The notes beneath the pieces are model-generated. The model saw only the letters and a program-made list of their open reading frames with translations. It was not told the DNA's origin and did not search any database. This document shows, one piece after another, positions 23,383 through 35,044 of a DNA stretch of 64,000 nucleotides. The stretch is from Rehmannia glutinosa (lineage: Eukaryota > Streptophyta > Magnoliopsida > Lamiales > Orobanchaceae): positions 1,029,516 through 1,093,515 of the forward strand of contig JABTTQ020003454.1 of the NCBI GenBank assembly GCA_016081115.2, written 5' to 3'. Within the stretch, counting starts at the first letter, position 1; every line of letters starts with the position of its first letter. The translations under genes were made by a program, and so were the position numbers.

Positions 23383-24210
23383 TGATGAGAATCCAGTCAC
23401 GAAGGATCCGAGCAACACCAAATGCAAGCTATCTCGAGTTCTTGAAGACTATATAATTTAGTTATTGAGTTCTTGTATTTGTTTATCATAGATTAGGTGT
23501 TATTTTCATTATTTTGAGTCATTTGACTGGCCAAGTTGATGTTAGAGGCCAAGTATATTGAGTTTAGAGTCATATTAGTTAATTATGTGTCTAAATGAAG
23601 CATTGACGGTCAAACAGCAAGAGGATGCCTTAAAAAAAACGTCCAAACGCATCAACAATTTTCAGTACTGGCAGGGTTTAGTATTTGGGCCATAACTTTC
23701 TCTACAAAATTGGTATTGGGCAGATTCAAGTTGCTATGGAAAGCTAAGAGAAAGGGCTACAACCTTTATGAAGACTCCAGGAATAGATTCGAAGATCCCG
23801 GACGTGTATTTTCGCCCACACGTGAATATTGACTACGATTGAGTTTCCTTTTTTGGGTTTGGACTTATTTTCCTTTCTAGTTTGTTTAAGGTTTGCTTTG
23901 AGTCGCCTATATAAGGCAAACACTTGTTTATTTTTTAAAACAACTTTGATTATTGAATATTGAATTGAGATTATTCTCTCCAACCCTTTGGGTTTTTCCA
24001 AGAGCTTCAAGATTGTTCATCTTGTTGCGATTACCGACTTATCAAGCGAACTTACACATTCGTTTGTGGCGTCTACGCATACCGAGGTTCTTGCTTTTCA
24101 AAGCAACGGGTCGAGGTTTCCACCAATCTTTAACCGAACTAGTGAAGATCTTGGGTTAACAACATATTGTTGTTGGGTCGTATGCACAATTGTTGCTGCG
24201 GTTCACATCA
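23383..24210 (+). repeat. Gypsy right LTR (uninterrupted)
   Basis: 828 bp, the partner of the left LTR without the MITE. Differences from the left copy are concentrated in the first half; the last 400 bp differ at only about four places. Confidence 0.9.
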
Positions 24211-24628
24211 ATACTGCAGAACAGAAAAAAATTGATCCGCCTACGAGTTTCGCAAATCAACCGGGAAAAGAAAACACAAACAAAAAAAGAAAACAACAAC
24301 TATAGCTAAAAACGAGAGAAAAAAATACAAAAAATTGCCTCTCCCTCACCCAACTTAACTGCTGCAGCCCATCATCTACTCAGCTCCGAGACACCTCCGT
24401 GGAGCTCCGACCCGCTTTCACCCTAGAACGAAAATATCGGTCACCTTCGAATATCACAAGGAACCGCCTTCGTCTGCCCTCCAGTGGAAAGCATGGAGGG
24501 GGGGGGAGGAGGGATGTGTGGGTGGCGGCTGTGGTTGGGGAGGGAGGAGAAGAGGAAATTAGGTTTGGGGTTTTTTTTGGGGGGGGGTAGAGAGAAGGGG
24601 GAGGAAAGTGTTGTGTCTTGTAATATTT

Positions 24629-24673
24629 GAGTGGTCAATAAAATTATGTCTTTTAAGTGGTAAATTTCCAACA
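24629..24673 (+). repeat. Copia 3' LTR, right part
   Basis: GAGTGGTCAATAAAATTATG to CCAACA completes the split 3' LTR. The last 45 bases match the 5' LTR end except for one position. Confidence 0.9.
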
Positions 24674-25108
24674 TCAACATCTCCAACATCAAGCTATCCT
24701 CTTAACTTTGATTTTCAATTTGATGCAGACAAGTTGGAAGTTTTAGAGACCAAGCCAGACGACTTCTCAACTAGTCTGCTTGTCTTTTACTCATGTGATT
24801 CCGCAGAAGCTATGAATGTCATGGCAATTGCGGCTCGAGGATCCAGGCTGACATTCCAGAAGATACATCAGATCATTTAATTGATACTCGAGCATGTGCT
24901 AAAAAAACAAATGACAATGTCATTCGAAAATCCTCTAGAAATAGATGTCCTTCATTTAAAATGTGTCTTTAAGTTATTTTTGTTGGTTTTTTTTTTCTGC
25001 AGTTTAACATTGTTTTTTCTTTGCTACCTGACCGGCTTGGGATTGTGACTTTTTCCTTTCTTTTATATATTCCATTTATTTGAAAAAAAAAAAAACCTTA
25101 TGTGTAGC

Positions 25109-26719
25109 ATGTTTTAGTAATACCTTAAAATTAAAATAAATCAGCAATGCAGTTGAAAAATATTTTGGATATGGCTAACAACGGTAAATTTAGGACCCAC
25201 TAGCATAATTGGAGTGCAATTCAAAAAAATAGTTTCCAAAAAACCCAAAAAAAAAAAGAGAGAAAATAGACCATCACTTTCATGTTGTCTCTAGATATTC
25301 AACCTTTAATTTAGTGTCGTTTTCGACTTTTTGGAGGTTTCTTGGAGCTTTAGTTTGTTTCTTATTGAACACAAAGAACAGTCCAAATCACAATTGGAGG
25401 AATTGCATGTTCCTGCCCAGTACAACCAGGATGACACTGTGAATGTGTATGTGTGTGAGAGAGAGATGATGGAATGTTTACCAATTTTAATATTTGAAAT
25501 CAAAAGGTGAGCAAATTATTCAACCCACGATGACGTCTCTAAATTTTGACAAAACTAAAAGGGCAAGAGGCGGGCGATTATTGGCCCTTCACTATTAATC
25601 AGGATTTATGGGTGTAATAGAGTCGAAAGTCCTAACATAAGATTGTTGAGTTTGTTTGAATTTTAATCGAGTTCAAAATTGTGTTTGAGCTTGGTTTAAT
25701 TATTATTCGAATCAGCTCGAATAGCAAATTTTTACATATGTTTTATTTTTTTTACTAATCGAAGTCGAGTTTTACATCTTAATGAACGAAAAATATGTGC
25801 AAACTTGGTTCGTTAACTTCGAGTCGAGCTTTACATCTTAATGCACGAAAAATATATTCAAGTTTGGTTCGTTAGGTTAACGAACCAAGCTCAAATGAAC
25901 TTTTAACGATCGATCACGAATCGAGTATCGAGTAGCTTGATTCGTTTTTCAACCCTATATTAACTATATTGTTGTATCTGATGTTTTAATACACTGTGTG
26001 AATGTAATGCGTATAATGACAACATTATTTAATGAACGTGGCATTCACCTTTCGCATTGAAATACCATATAAAACATCATAAGAAATAGAAAATACTGTA
26101 TACTTCAATTAACAATGGATTGAGTATTTCTATTATATATTTCTATTTCACTTCATATTTCATTATGTTGGATAAATGACACGTGTACAATTATGACATT
26201 ATCTTGTACACATATCATTTATCCCAGTATAATAGAATAAAGAGTTAAATAGAAATGTAGAACAGCAAATTTGTACTTGTTCACAGTAGCCAGGTTTTTG
26301 TTCCTTTCAAATTGGTCATTGAAATTCAACATTATGTGGATAATACATTGGATATATAGATGAGCATAGATCTTTCCATAAAAAATTCTAGACTTCCTCA
26401 ATCTCATAAAATTACAGTGTATGAAATAAACAGTGTTGTCCTAAAAGAGCCAGCAGAAAGGCATATCAATTCATACAGTTTCACCACAAAAGGCATAATA
26501 CAATGTCAAAAGACAAGGGGTAGGTGGGTCAGTGCCAAACTTTAGATTTTAAAACTTGGGGCGAATTCAAGAAATGGTGACCTCGAAATTTTATAGTTTT
26601 TTGTTAAGTACAATGTATTGAAAGGGGTGGGATTGGTGGGATTTTAATGATATGGGTTATAAATGCTCAATCAATTGAACTACGATCAATTCCCGAAATT
26701 TAATATTCATATATTGTTA
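25109..26719. other. Intergenic DNA with a TCGAGT-rich repeat
   Basis: No gene recognised. Around 25660-25960 there are repeated AATCGAGT, AACGAACC and GAGCTTG words in both orientations, ending near TTTTTCAACCCTATA. This resembles the hexamer-rich hAT-like MITEs elsewhere in the window, but its ends were not fixed. Confidence 0.45.
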
Positions 26720-26727
26720 TCGATAAT

Positions 26728-26983
26728 TAGAGGTGTCAAATGGGCCGGTGCCGGATCAAACAGTGACTGTGCCGCTAATTTTAGAGCCCAGCCGATCCAA
26801 CTCATAGAAAATACTCTAAAAATCTGAGCCGTCTAGGTTGACAAAGTTTTTCGGGCCTAACAAGCTGGGCTTTTTGAGGCCCATTTTTTTCGGTCCTGGA
26901 ATATTACAGGCCGACTCAGTAAAAATACCGGCTATTGAAATTTGTCAGTGGCCCGTTGGGCTTAGCCGAAATTTACAGCTCTA
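26728..26983. mobile_element. hAT-like MITE with GGGCC/GCCGA words
   Basis: Starts TAGAGGTGTCAAATGGGCC and ends TTTACAGCTCTA. The flanks TCGATAAT and TATATAAT agree at 6 of 8 positions, an aged 8-bp duplication. The inside holds GCCCGTTGGGC-like words. Confidence 0.6.
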
Positions 26984-26991
26984 TATATAAT

Positions 26992-28547
26992 AACAAAATA
27001 ACATTATAACATAAATTCTAAAAATAAAACCATATACAAAATAAACCATCCAAGATAATATATATAATAATCAAATATTAATAACATTATATCAAAAACA
27101 TCGCGCCCCAAAACTTTTGGGACTTGAGACGATTGCTTCATGAGATTCATGTCAAGCCCGACCCGAATGGTGAGTGGGAGTTGGATCAAGTGGACTGCTT
27201 CCTTCAACCGTGTTGAAATCTTTTTCGAGGGCTCAACTTTTTTCAATAAGTATCCACTAAATTTTCCGGTAAACGAATAAATATGCAGCCAATGCAGTAA
27301 TATTCAACGCCCAGACATGGATAAAGTGATAAAACAATAAACTAGAAAACCCATAACCCTTGACTTACGGAAAATACTTTTTATCTCAATTAAAACTGCT
27401 CAAAAAGTGAAATTTTCTTCTGGTGTTCATACGACTTTTATGGGGAAACAATTATTGTTTATGTTTGATTTTTTAAGGGTTTAAATTTTTTTCTCCGTTT
27501 TTTTGTTTTCTGTTGCGTGAAAGTTTAGGGCCCCACTGACTTTGGAAAGAGTCTTTTTGACAGTCAGTCACCTAAGGGTTACAGCTCAACCCCCATCTTC
27601 TACTTCTCCAGGCATTTTTCTTCATTGCATTAAAAAATGAAAAGCATGGCTTAAATTTTATTTTTTTAGTACAATATGGGACAGTCTGGAAAAGACACAC
27701 GCACTTGTATAAAATTGAATCTGGATCAATTATCTTTATAACACAAGTCTCTATTATTGGACCACGAGGTTGATCCCTTCTGCTTATTCACACTTGCTCC
27801 TGGATAAATTTCGGATATTTAAGAGGGGGGAATGATTTTCCCATAAGATCAGATTGTATAAGCTACTTGATATATTTTATAAAATAATATTTAGTAGCTT
27901 AATAAGATGTCCTATGTTTTTGTAACATTTTTAAGGATAAACTCCTTAAGAAAAACCTTAAACTTATTTATAAAATCATAACAGACTCCTTCAAATTTTA
28001 ATTGGTCATGATAATTACACTATTGTGATTACTAACATCTGGTAAATTTTATGATTTTGTTTTATCCAAACATTTCAAAACTTATATTTAAGATATGATA
28101 TTGTGTCTTATAAGTTTGAAAAACATCATATATCTTATGATTAAATCTTTAAAAAAAAAAGTTCACTGAAATACCATCCACATAGATACATACAAGAACA
28201 TATACTTATTTAAAAAAAATATTAAATATTGCAGTTAAAATTTCAAAATCCGAATATATGTAACAGACTAAAATCTAGTGATCTCAAATTGACCTGAACC
28301 TCCAATGGACTCATGGTAGGTTACCATACTGAACCCAACATTTTTGTTAAAAAAAAAAAAAGAAACATTTGGTTTGGACATATTCAAGCCTGGTCGACTT
28401 GATCTGGACTACATTTTCTTTTCTGTACCAGGCCCAGGCTCATTAAAACTCAGTGGTATAACCCAAAAAGATCTTAATGCCTGAATGGGCTTAACTGCTT
28501 CCCAATAAAATTGAACAAGCTGCAAAAGAATCTCAACACTAGATTAA
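26992..28547. other. Intergenic AT-rich DNA, no gene seen
   Basis: Short open frames here (for example 27004-27246 minus) have no recognisable motif. No clear mobile-element ends were found. Confidence 0.5.
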
Positions 28548-28549
28548 TA

Positions 28550-29027
28550 CGCCCTCCGTCCGATTAAGATAAATCACCTTTCTTTTTCCATTTGACCCAA
28601 ATTATAAGTTTATTTACTTAATGAGAGTATTAATTACACTATAATAGACTAAAATACCCCCATTTAATTTACTTTATTTTTAACAAATTTTATTTTTCAA
28701 TATAATTGGGCTCATTTAATACAATGATATAATTGAGCTCATTTTTATTTTTCAGGTAATTCTCTAGCGCACCATCTTGCACGTTTAACTTTTTCTTTAG
28801 GTGGTTTGAAACTGTGATTGGGGACACCCCTGCCCAGCTCCTAGACATTATTCGGGCAGAGGCTCCCGGTTCTGATTAATATAAATTTCCGTCTTTCCTC
28901 AAAAAAAAAAAATGCAAGGATATAATAGAAGATATATGGAAAAAAATTACAATCTCAATTACATTTATTATGTTTTCTTAATCTGTGTAAATTGTCCTTC
29001 TTGTCTATCTTAGTAGAACGGAGGGAG
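28550..29027. mobile_element. Stowaway-type MITE with a LINE tail inside
   Basis: Ends CGCCCTCCGTCC and GGACGGAGGG-like (right end ACGGAGGGAG) flanked by TA (28548-28549, 29028-29029), the Stowaway/mariner signature. About 28760-28912 is different: it ends TAATATAAATTTCCGTC plus a run of A, like a 5'-truncated plant LINE 3' end, so a short LINE fragment probably inserted into the MITE. The LINE target duplication is unclear. Confidence 0.75.
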
Positions 29028-29129
29028 TATATGCTTATCTAGGAATTTGAACCTCATTTGCTCTTTGAAGTCCTAGGCGAAAGCAGGAATTCGCCTAAAT
29101 TTTACATGAAACATCACATTCACACTAAA

Positions 29130-29348
29130 GGGGGTTAATTACAAACACTATCCTGAAGTTTAGCCTAATTATAAAAAAAAAAAGCCAATTATCTGTCAAA
29201 ATTACAAATACCCTCTTAAAATTTGTTTCTTTTTTACAAATTGCATCTTCAAGGGAAGTAGTTGTTAGGCAAATACAAACTTCAATAACTAGAGTTTTTT
29301 TGTAATTAGTTTGAGGTAATCTTAGGGGTACTTTTTGTAATCATCCCT
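29130..29348. mobile_element. MITE, GGATAATTAC-type family, copy 2
   Basis: Starts GGGGGTTAATTACAAAC and ends GTAATCATCCCT, flanked by ACACTAAA at 29122-29129 and 29349-29356 (perfect 8 bp). Confidence 0.8.
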
Positions 29349-29683
29349 ACACTAAATTACCATAACTTTGAATCCTAAAGACAGAGTAGACCTGTGGGAA
29401 ATGTTAAGACAAAGGCTTCCTTCAAACCGAGTTTATTTTCTGTAATAACTTCCTTTCAACTATTCACAAAATAATAAGTGATGCAAAAGAAGAAAAGAAA
29501 CAAGAGAAACAAGCTTTCATGCCCAAAAAGAGAAGTAAATTTCTTTAGAAAGATACCTAGACTCACAAAAAGGGCACTGTCCGAGCAGCCAAAGAAATAA
29601 CTATTAACCAAGAATGTAGTATATAAAATCGAAAAAAACCGAGGGCAGATTAAAAACGAGAAGAGTTCAATCAACGATACGAC

Positions 29684-32600
29684 CTACTTGAGCTCAACAA
29701 TCCAACCCATTTTATCCTCGGTGAGTCCCATTTGTAGGCTGGTAAGGGCAGAATAGAGTTGTTGCGACACACGACCAACTCCATCATTTCCGTAAGTTAT
29801 CCTGCACGAAGTAAAATGGGCGTAATTGAGAAGAGTGTATAGCAATCACGTTTTTGCATACTTGAAAAAAACTCAGAGAAGGTCTAAGAATTTCTGAAGG
29901 TCCTGTCAAATTTTCATAAAAGAAGTTTTTACGACATCAACCTTTTTCTGCAACGGTGACTAACAACTGGGGAAATTTGAATATTGATATCAAATATTGG
30001 GATGGGGGGTGGGTATTGTAATTTGTAATTTGACAAACCATAGGAAAGGTATTTATGCATTGGACAACCTAAGGGAAGGTTTTCGTAATTTTTCGAACAA
30101 AACATCACCGCTACACATTTCTATCAATTAAATGCTAACTCTTAAACTCCCACCATCCAAAAGAAAAAAGAGTGGGTGAGAAAGAGTAGAGAAAAAGTAA
30201 AATTTGAATCTTTGATACAAATGAAATCAATAGAATCTGATTCAAAGTGTGAATTTCTTTAAAACTATTTCAGCAGTTTTTTATCATCAATTAAAATCTA
30301 AAAAAGTAAGAGAATCAACCTTTCATTTTGATATGTGATGCTGCCTACAGGTGAAACCACAACAGCCGTTCCGGTACAAAAGACTTCATCGGCATTAATC
30401 AATTCGTCCACTGTGACAAGGCGTTCCTCAACCTAGAAATCAACAAGAAAATTTTTAAACCTCAGACAGGATAATGAAGTGCTTATCTAGTTAATGAAAT
30501 GTGATGGCAGCCAAACTTTTAAACCTCAGACATCCTCACTTTAAAATGATCAAATTTCAAGGACGTTCAAATTTGGTTGTTAATTGAAGGATAATACCCT
30601 AAAATATCCAGTATCTTCAGAAACTTAAAACCGATTCTAATTACCTGGAATCCTTGACTACGAGCAACATCGAGTATACTTTTTCGAGTTATGCCAGGTA
30701 GGATGGTGCCTTTTATTGCAGGAGTAGATATCACATTACCCTGAAAATATAATCGGATTATAGGTTAAACTTTTTTGATTTTAAACGGTTGCAAACAAAT
30801 ACCCGATAATGGATGAAATGAATTAAAAGGTGCGCAAGATGTATAAAAGGATATAACTTTATAAACTAATAAGAGGGGAAAAGAAGATGCTTGAAAGAAG
30901 AACAGATATACCCAAAACAATATGACCAGTTTTATAAACAATATAATTTCAAGAAAGAGTAATTTACTGCAATAGAAATATCGAACATGAAAAGTTCCCA
31001 ACTTAAGCATATTAAACGGAAGTTGGATATGCACTTAAACATTGACAGTGGAATAGTAGATTGAATCAAGGCCTAGGATTCTACACTATCACTCAACTTC
31101 GACACCCTAAATTGATCATAATAATTGATTAACTCCAGACAGGTTATTTCTACACTAACCAGTCTTATGTATTTCGGGCAACATGTTATTTCGAAATTCA
31201 GCTATAGCTAAAAAGTGAATCACAAGGCCTTAGGTTTGAAGCATTGACAACCCAATTGCATCATTTGAATTGCCAAAACTACCTTCAGAAGCCTCCGGAG
31301 ACTGAGTTGTTCAATTTTAAAAGTCTAATGCGTAATTACATGGCAATAGAGAACAACTGGAAAGAACATAAAATGTACGAAATGGCAATCTAAACAAGAA
31401 TAAAATGTATGATACACTTTCAACTCGTGCAAAAACTAATAAATAGATGTTACACAGTTACAGGGACATTGTTGCAGTGTATAAAGAAATTGAAGTAATG
31501 TAACTTGTTCAACACCTTCTAAAGTACAATAACAAATAATAAAGTCTTATCTGTTACAGGAAATGGTTATTTTGTTCCTGTATGAAGGTTTTGACATGGC
31601 AATTTTTCACAGTAATGGAAAGATGAAAAAGCAACAGAAGTCAAAGAGAAGAAATTGTAAACAATGGGTTGCAATTAGTGTGTAACTCAGTTTCGAGTGT
31701 AGCAAAATACAATGAAATCAAATTAAGCTACTTAGAAGATATAGTACCTTTACAACAAACACATTGCAGGAGGAGACCTCTTCCAGGTATCTTTTGTGGA
31801 CACTATCCAAATACAGAACATCAGAATAGCCGTTTGCTTTGGCAGTACCCTGGGCCTTAAGAACCTATAAATTATAATTCAGAAGAGGTATGTATCAGCA
31901 AAAATAGTATTCAGATTTCAAAGTCGGCATACAAAGTATGTTCTCACAGCAATATGGTTTCAAAAGTTCCAGTGCAAGCATAATTACTTCTAATGGTATA
32001 AACAAGGTATAACGCACAAATTTCAAAGTTTGGAGCCTTGTTTTAAGACAAGTACAGAAAACTGTTTTTAGAATGTTAAAGCATTGAAAATATAACCAAA
32101 AAGAAAAGGTAAAGTTACAAAAATTCTAAATGGATAGAGGAAAGGATATGAAAGAACAAAATCAGAAAATTGTTAAAGTAAATTGTCAGATGCATCGTTT
32201 TATGCCAAAAAAAAATGTGAAGGCATGTGAAAGAAATACAAAGAATCAGAACAATAGGGTAGAAAGAATCATTAAACAGTCACTTACTGCTGCATAATTT
32301 CCAATAGTTTTCACTCCTCCAGTACCACCTGGAGTGGCTCGATGCATTTCAGTTTCAACTATCAAATTTATTGGGGCCAAACCTTCCTGACAATATAATA
32401 GATATTTAGAACAGTGAGATATATCACCTTTAGGGCATAGACTCGGAAAGCTTGTAAAGGAGATGAAGCATGAAAACAAAATATTGGTGATAATATTATG
32501 AATACAGTATTTACAAAAGACTAGCATAATTAGGAAGGCATCATCATCTGTAGAATTGCATAGTTGAGAAAGAGTCAGTTCCTAGACTAAAAGTATTAAC

Positions 32601-34886
32601 TTCACATTTGGACTAGTAAAAGAATTCAAATCCCAAAAGAATTGTCATAAGTGACAATGTGGTGCGAGTGATGCTCCAATCAGCACGAAAGAAGAATTAG
32701 CTAATAATTATGCTCTAACAACCAAACATATTAAAAATATCGCAGGAAGAAATTCAAAAACATTAGCAGAACGAGATTAATAGATATTGATGTAAAAACT
32801 TCAGAATTTCAGGTACGCGCACTGCTTTAGATAAGACTCTCGTCCTTATGTCTCAAAGGTGAGTAACTAACTTCTATGAAACCTTCCAGGTCTAATGCCT
32901 TATATGTTGTACATATATGTCGAACAAGTTCATATACTTCTATTTCCAACCAACCACAAACTTTTTTTTAGTCCAATTATGTATTTAAATGTAATAAATA
33001 ATGTACATTTTAGGAAACAAAAAGCCTATTACTTGCTAACAACTCGAAATGTGCATGAGATAATCCAATCCCATGAGTACTGCTCATGAACAAATGTGAT
33101 AGACTTGATTCATATTTCCTAGAAAATAAATCCGCGACCATTTGCTTCCTCTTTTCCATTATCTTTTTTCCACAGTAAGTGCGAGTGGAAAAGATTTAGT
33201 CACACCATACAAAAATATCATTATCTGTAACTAATATTTAAAAATTAATACAAATTATTCTTATCATATGCACTAGCCGGAGACCATTCTACAACTCAAA
33301 TGACCAATGATTGATGGAGAATATCGTCAGGCCAATCAAGCACAATGGATCGATTTGTATGAAGTATATATAATAGCTATTTAATTTGTTTTGAATCACA
33401 TAATGAAGTGTACATTTAGACCATTTTCTCAGAAATGGAATAATATACCTCAAATACGCAAAAGCACATATAACCAAATAAACTTTCAGAACATTCAAGT
33501 GATTTCCACACAGCACACATTACACTCAAGACAGAGGACAGAGTGGATTATTCATTAGGATTGGCAGCCTACGCATGACCAATGAAGAATCTTTTATCAT
33601 TATCGATAAACAAAAATGTATATTTGAAAAAACCGACAATTCAAGAATGTATATTATAAACCTTTTCCAAATAAAAATGGAGATGAGAAAGCCATTGTAC
33701 CTTGAAATAGTTTCCAACTGGCGAAACATATATCAGAAAGGTGTACTCTGGAGCCGGAGCAAGACCTAGAACAGCTCCACTTCCCATAAGCAATGGTCTT
33801 ATATATAACGAACCTTTACCTGGTGGAGGAATCTGAAATTGGATAATTAAAACATTAGAAAAAAACAGTTAATTGCTTAATAAACCACAGCAAGCAAAAA
33901 CAAAACTAAAACTACAACGTCGAATTGTATCATTACCCATCTTTCATTAGCTAAAACAGTGGCTCTTACGGCCTCTATGAACTGCTCTACAGTCGGAGAA
34001 GGCATACACATGCGCTCTGCACCCATCCTAAGTCTTATTGCATTTTCCTCGGGACGAAATAGTAAAATATTACCATCGTGCTTTCTGTAAGCTTTTAAAC
34101 CTTCAAACAATCCCTGGAAATTTGTTTCGTATGAGTAATTATCAGAACTGATAAGCTACAAAATCAGGCACCAAACGTATACAAGAATAAACGAAAAGTG
34201 AAAATTATATACACAAAAATCAACCTGTCCATAATTCAAAACTCCAGCAGATGGGCTCAACTCAATCTTCCCAAATCGCTGCAATTCACCTTTCGAAAAA
34301 CTATCCCCTTGGGAGCATTTCATCATATACATATAATCCGTGGGCATAAGCCCGAAACCAAGGTTGTCCCAATCAATGTCAGCTAACTCCGATGTTACAT
34401 TGCTGCCAAAATTAAATTAATCGTCAAAAAATAAAACATAAAAAATAATTTGACGAAAGAATTAAACATCATTTTCGCAAACTAATAATCGTACCTAGCA
34501 GGCGATGCCACCCGAACGGAATTAACATGGTTATTGTTGCCATTTCTGTATAATGCCAAATCCGATTGCTTCTGAAGCTGCACCAAATCCCCAAGCAATC
34601 ATAAACACAGACAATGTTGAGCAAACATGAATCTATATGTATAACTTTAACAAAGGAGAGGAAAAATATGAACTAGGAATTTCTTTTTTTTTTTTTTTTT
34701 TTCGGGTGGTTCTTCCATAGCATTAAAAAGTACCTGCAGAGATTGAGGGTGAGAAGAGAATAGTTTTTTGTCGGTGAAAAGAGGAGGAAAAAACTTAATA
34801 GCACAGCGAGAATGGCCGAGAAGAAGGTGGTGTGAAGGTGGAGTGGGGTGGCGATGTAGTCCAGAAAACACAGCGCCGCTCTCCAT
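29684..34886 (-). CDS. Branched-chain amino acid aminotransferase, plastid-type
   Basis: PLP enzyme that interconverts Leu/Ile/Val with their 2-oxo acids. Ten exons: 34734-34886, 34495-34577, 34225-34402, 33937-34113, 33701-33832, 32288-32386, 31748-31864, 30645-30740, 30320-30432 and 29684-29801. All introns are GT/AG and phases agree; the product is 421 residues, normal for the family. Residues 1-80 are Ser/His/Pro-rich without acidic clusters, consistent with a plastid transit peptide. The catalytic core has GLFEGLKAYR, RPEENAIRLRMGAERM and VSPVGNYFK. The Schiff-base lysine is about K267 in GGVKTIGNYAA, with YLDSVHKRYLEEVSSCNVF after it. It ends QMGLTEDKMGWIVELK. The chosen ATG is at 34884-34886; an in-frame ATG at 34994 would add an Arg-Glu repeat tail and is less likely. 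Intact. Isoform number cannot be told. Confidence 0.95.
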
Positions 34887-34887
34887 T

Positions 34888-34903
34888 TCTCTCTCTCTCT
34901 CTG

Positions 34904-34939
<36 letters not shown>
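34888..34939. repeat. (CT/GA)n microsatellite in the aminotransferase 5' leader
   Basis: Two CT runs separated by TGTAT directly upstream of the chosen start codon. On the coding strand it reads GA repeats. It is open in frame with the gene, giving an Arg-Glu repeat if translated. Confidence 0.9.
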
Positions 34940-34941
<2 letters not shown>

Positions 34942-35044
34942 CTCTGGTTTCGTTTCCTTTTCTTTGACACGCTTTTCTCCAAAATTATGAACAAAATAAT
35001 AGCTATAACGACTTCGATGCACTTAGGTTAGCAGTTGGGACATG

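Larger units (their letters stand above)
20007..24210 (+). mobile_element. Non-autonomous Ty3/Gypsy element (gag-pro only)
   Basis: LTRs at 20007-21088 (829 bp without a nested MITE and its duplicated target) and 23383-24210 (828 bp), both TGATGAG...CACATCA. The primer site TGGTATTAGAG at 21091 and a purine tract before 23383 complete the skeleton. The inside codes only for gag and protease; RT, RNase H and integrase are missing, so it needs a helper element. Flanks are TTACA and ATACT, which are not a matching 5-bp duplication. I count about 33 substitutions between the LTRs. Confidence 0.88.
19756..24611 (-). mobile_element. Minus-strand poly(A) retroposon inside the Copia 3' LTR
   Basis: A 17-bp duplication TGTGTCTTGTAATATTT flanks the insert (19739-19755 and 24612-24628). 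Its left end is a T run, so it is a polyadenylated retroposon in minus orientation, with tail context ACTATCGTTCGAAAAAAA. Its own sequence is 19756-20006 and 24211-24611, about 650 bp, with a C/T-rich 5' end on the minus strand and no protein frame I recognise. It may be an internally deleted LINE or another trans-mobilised RNA. A Gypsy element occupies its middle. Confidence 0.8.
14821..24673 (+). mobile_element. Ty1/Copia retrotransposon, TNT1/Tork-like, nested in the LINE
   Basis: Flanked by the perfect 5-bp duplication TCAAC (14816-14820 and 24674-24678). 5' LTR 14821-15163, primer site 15167-15179, gag, protease, integrase, RT, RNase H, polypurine tract, then a 3' LTR from 19461 split by an insertion at 19755 and ending at 24673. 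Net of the insertion it is about 5.0 kb, the normal size for this group. All domains are present but the frame is broken several times. I count about five substitutions and one 3-bp indel between the LTRs over roughly 340 bp, suggesting a young insertion. Confidence 0.9.
13124..24880 (+). pseudogene. LINE ORF1 (DUF4283 plus CCHC finger), split and frameshifted
   Basis: Likely start MDDLDSSLF at 13124 (the nearby TTG at 13118 is not a start). Open pieces at 13124-13339, 13487-13759 and 13961-14284 cover the ORF1 protein in order. First comes a DUF4283-like segment with LGKGYYNIHF, then an I-W-V-R-I-F-G-L-S-W-E-Y-W segment, then the zinc finger HLPDFCHYCQIIGHLAASC. This is the ORF1 layout of plant L1 elements, whose product coats the LINE RNA. 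The C-terminal end resumes at 24679 and stops near 24880. Frames change several times, and a Copia element splits the gene at 14820. Not functional as read. Confidence 0.75.
12972..25093 (+). mobile_element. ORF1-only L1-type LINE, outermost shell of a five-level nest
   Basis: Flanked by the perfect 15-bp duplication AACCTTATGTGTAGC (12957-12971 and 25094-25108), with a poly(A) tail at 25083-25093. The element's own sequence is 12972-14820 and 24679-25093, about 2.26 kb; the rest is nested insertions. It encodes a broken plant L1 ORF1 (RNA-binding, CCHC finger) and then goes straight to a 3' tail. There is no endonuclease or reverse transcriptase ORF2, so it must have been mobilised in trans by an autonomous LINE. 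Confidence 0.85.

Noticed and set aside
27004..27246. Minus-strand 80-residue protein
   Set aside because: No recognisable domain, no neighbours, and AT-rich context; likely a chance frame.
34768..35031. Plus-strand protein with a Ser-Leu repeat
   Set aside because: It is the shadow of the CT microsatellite and the first exon of the aminotransferase.
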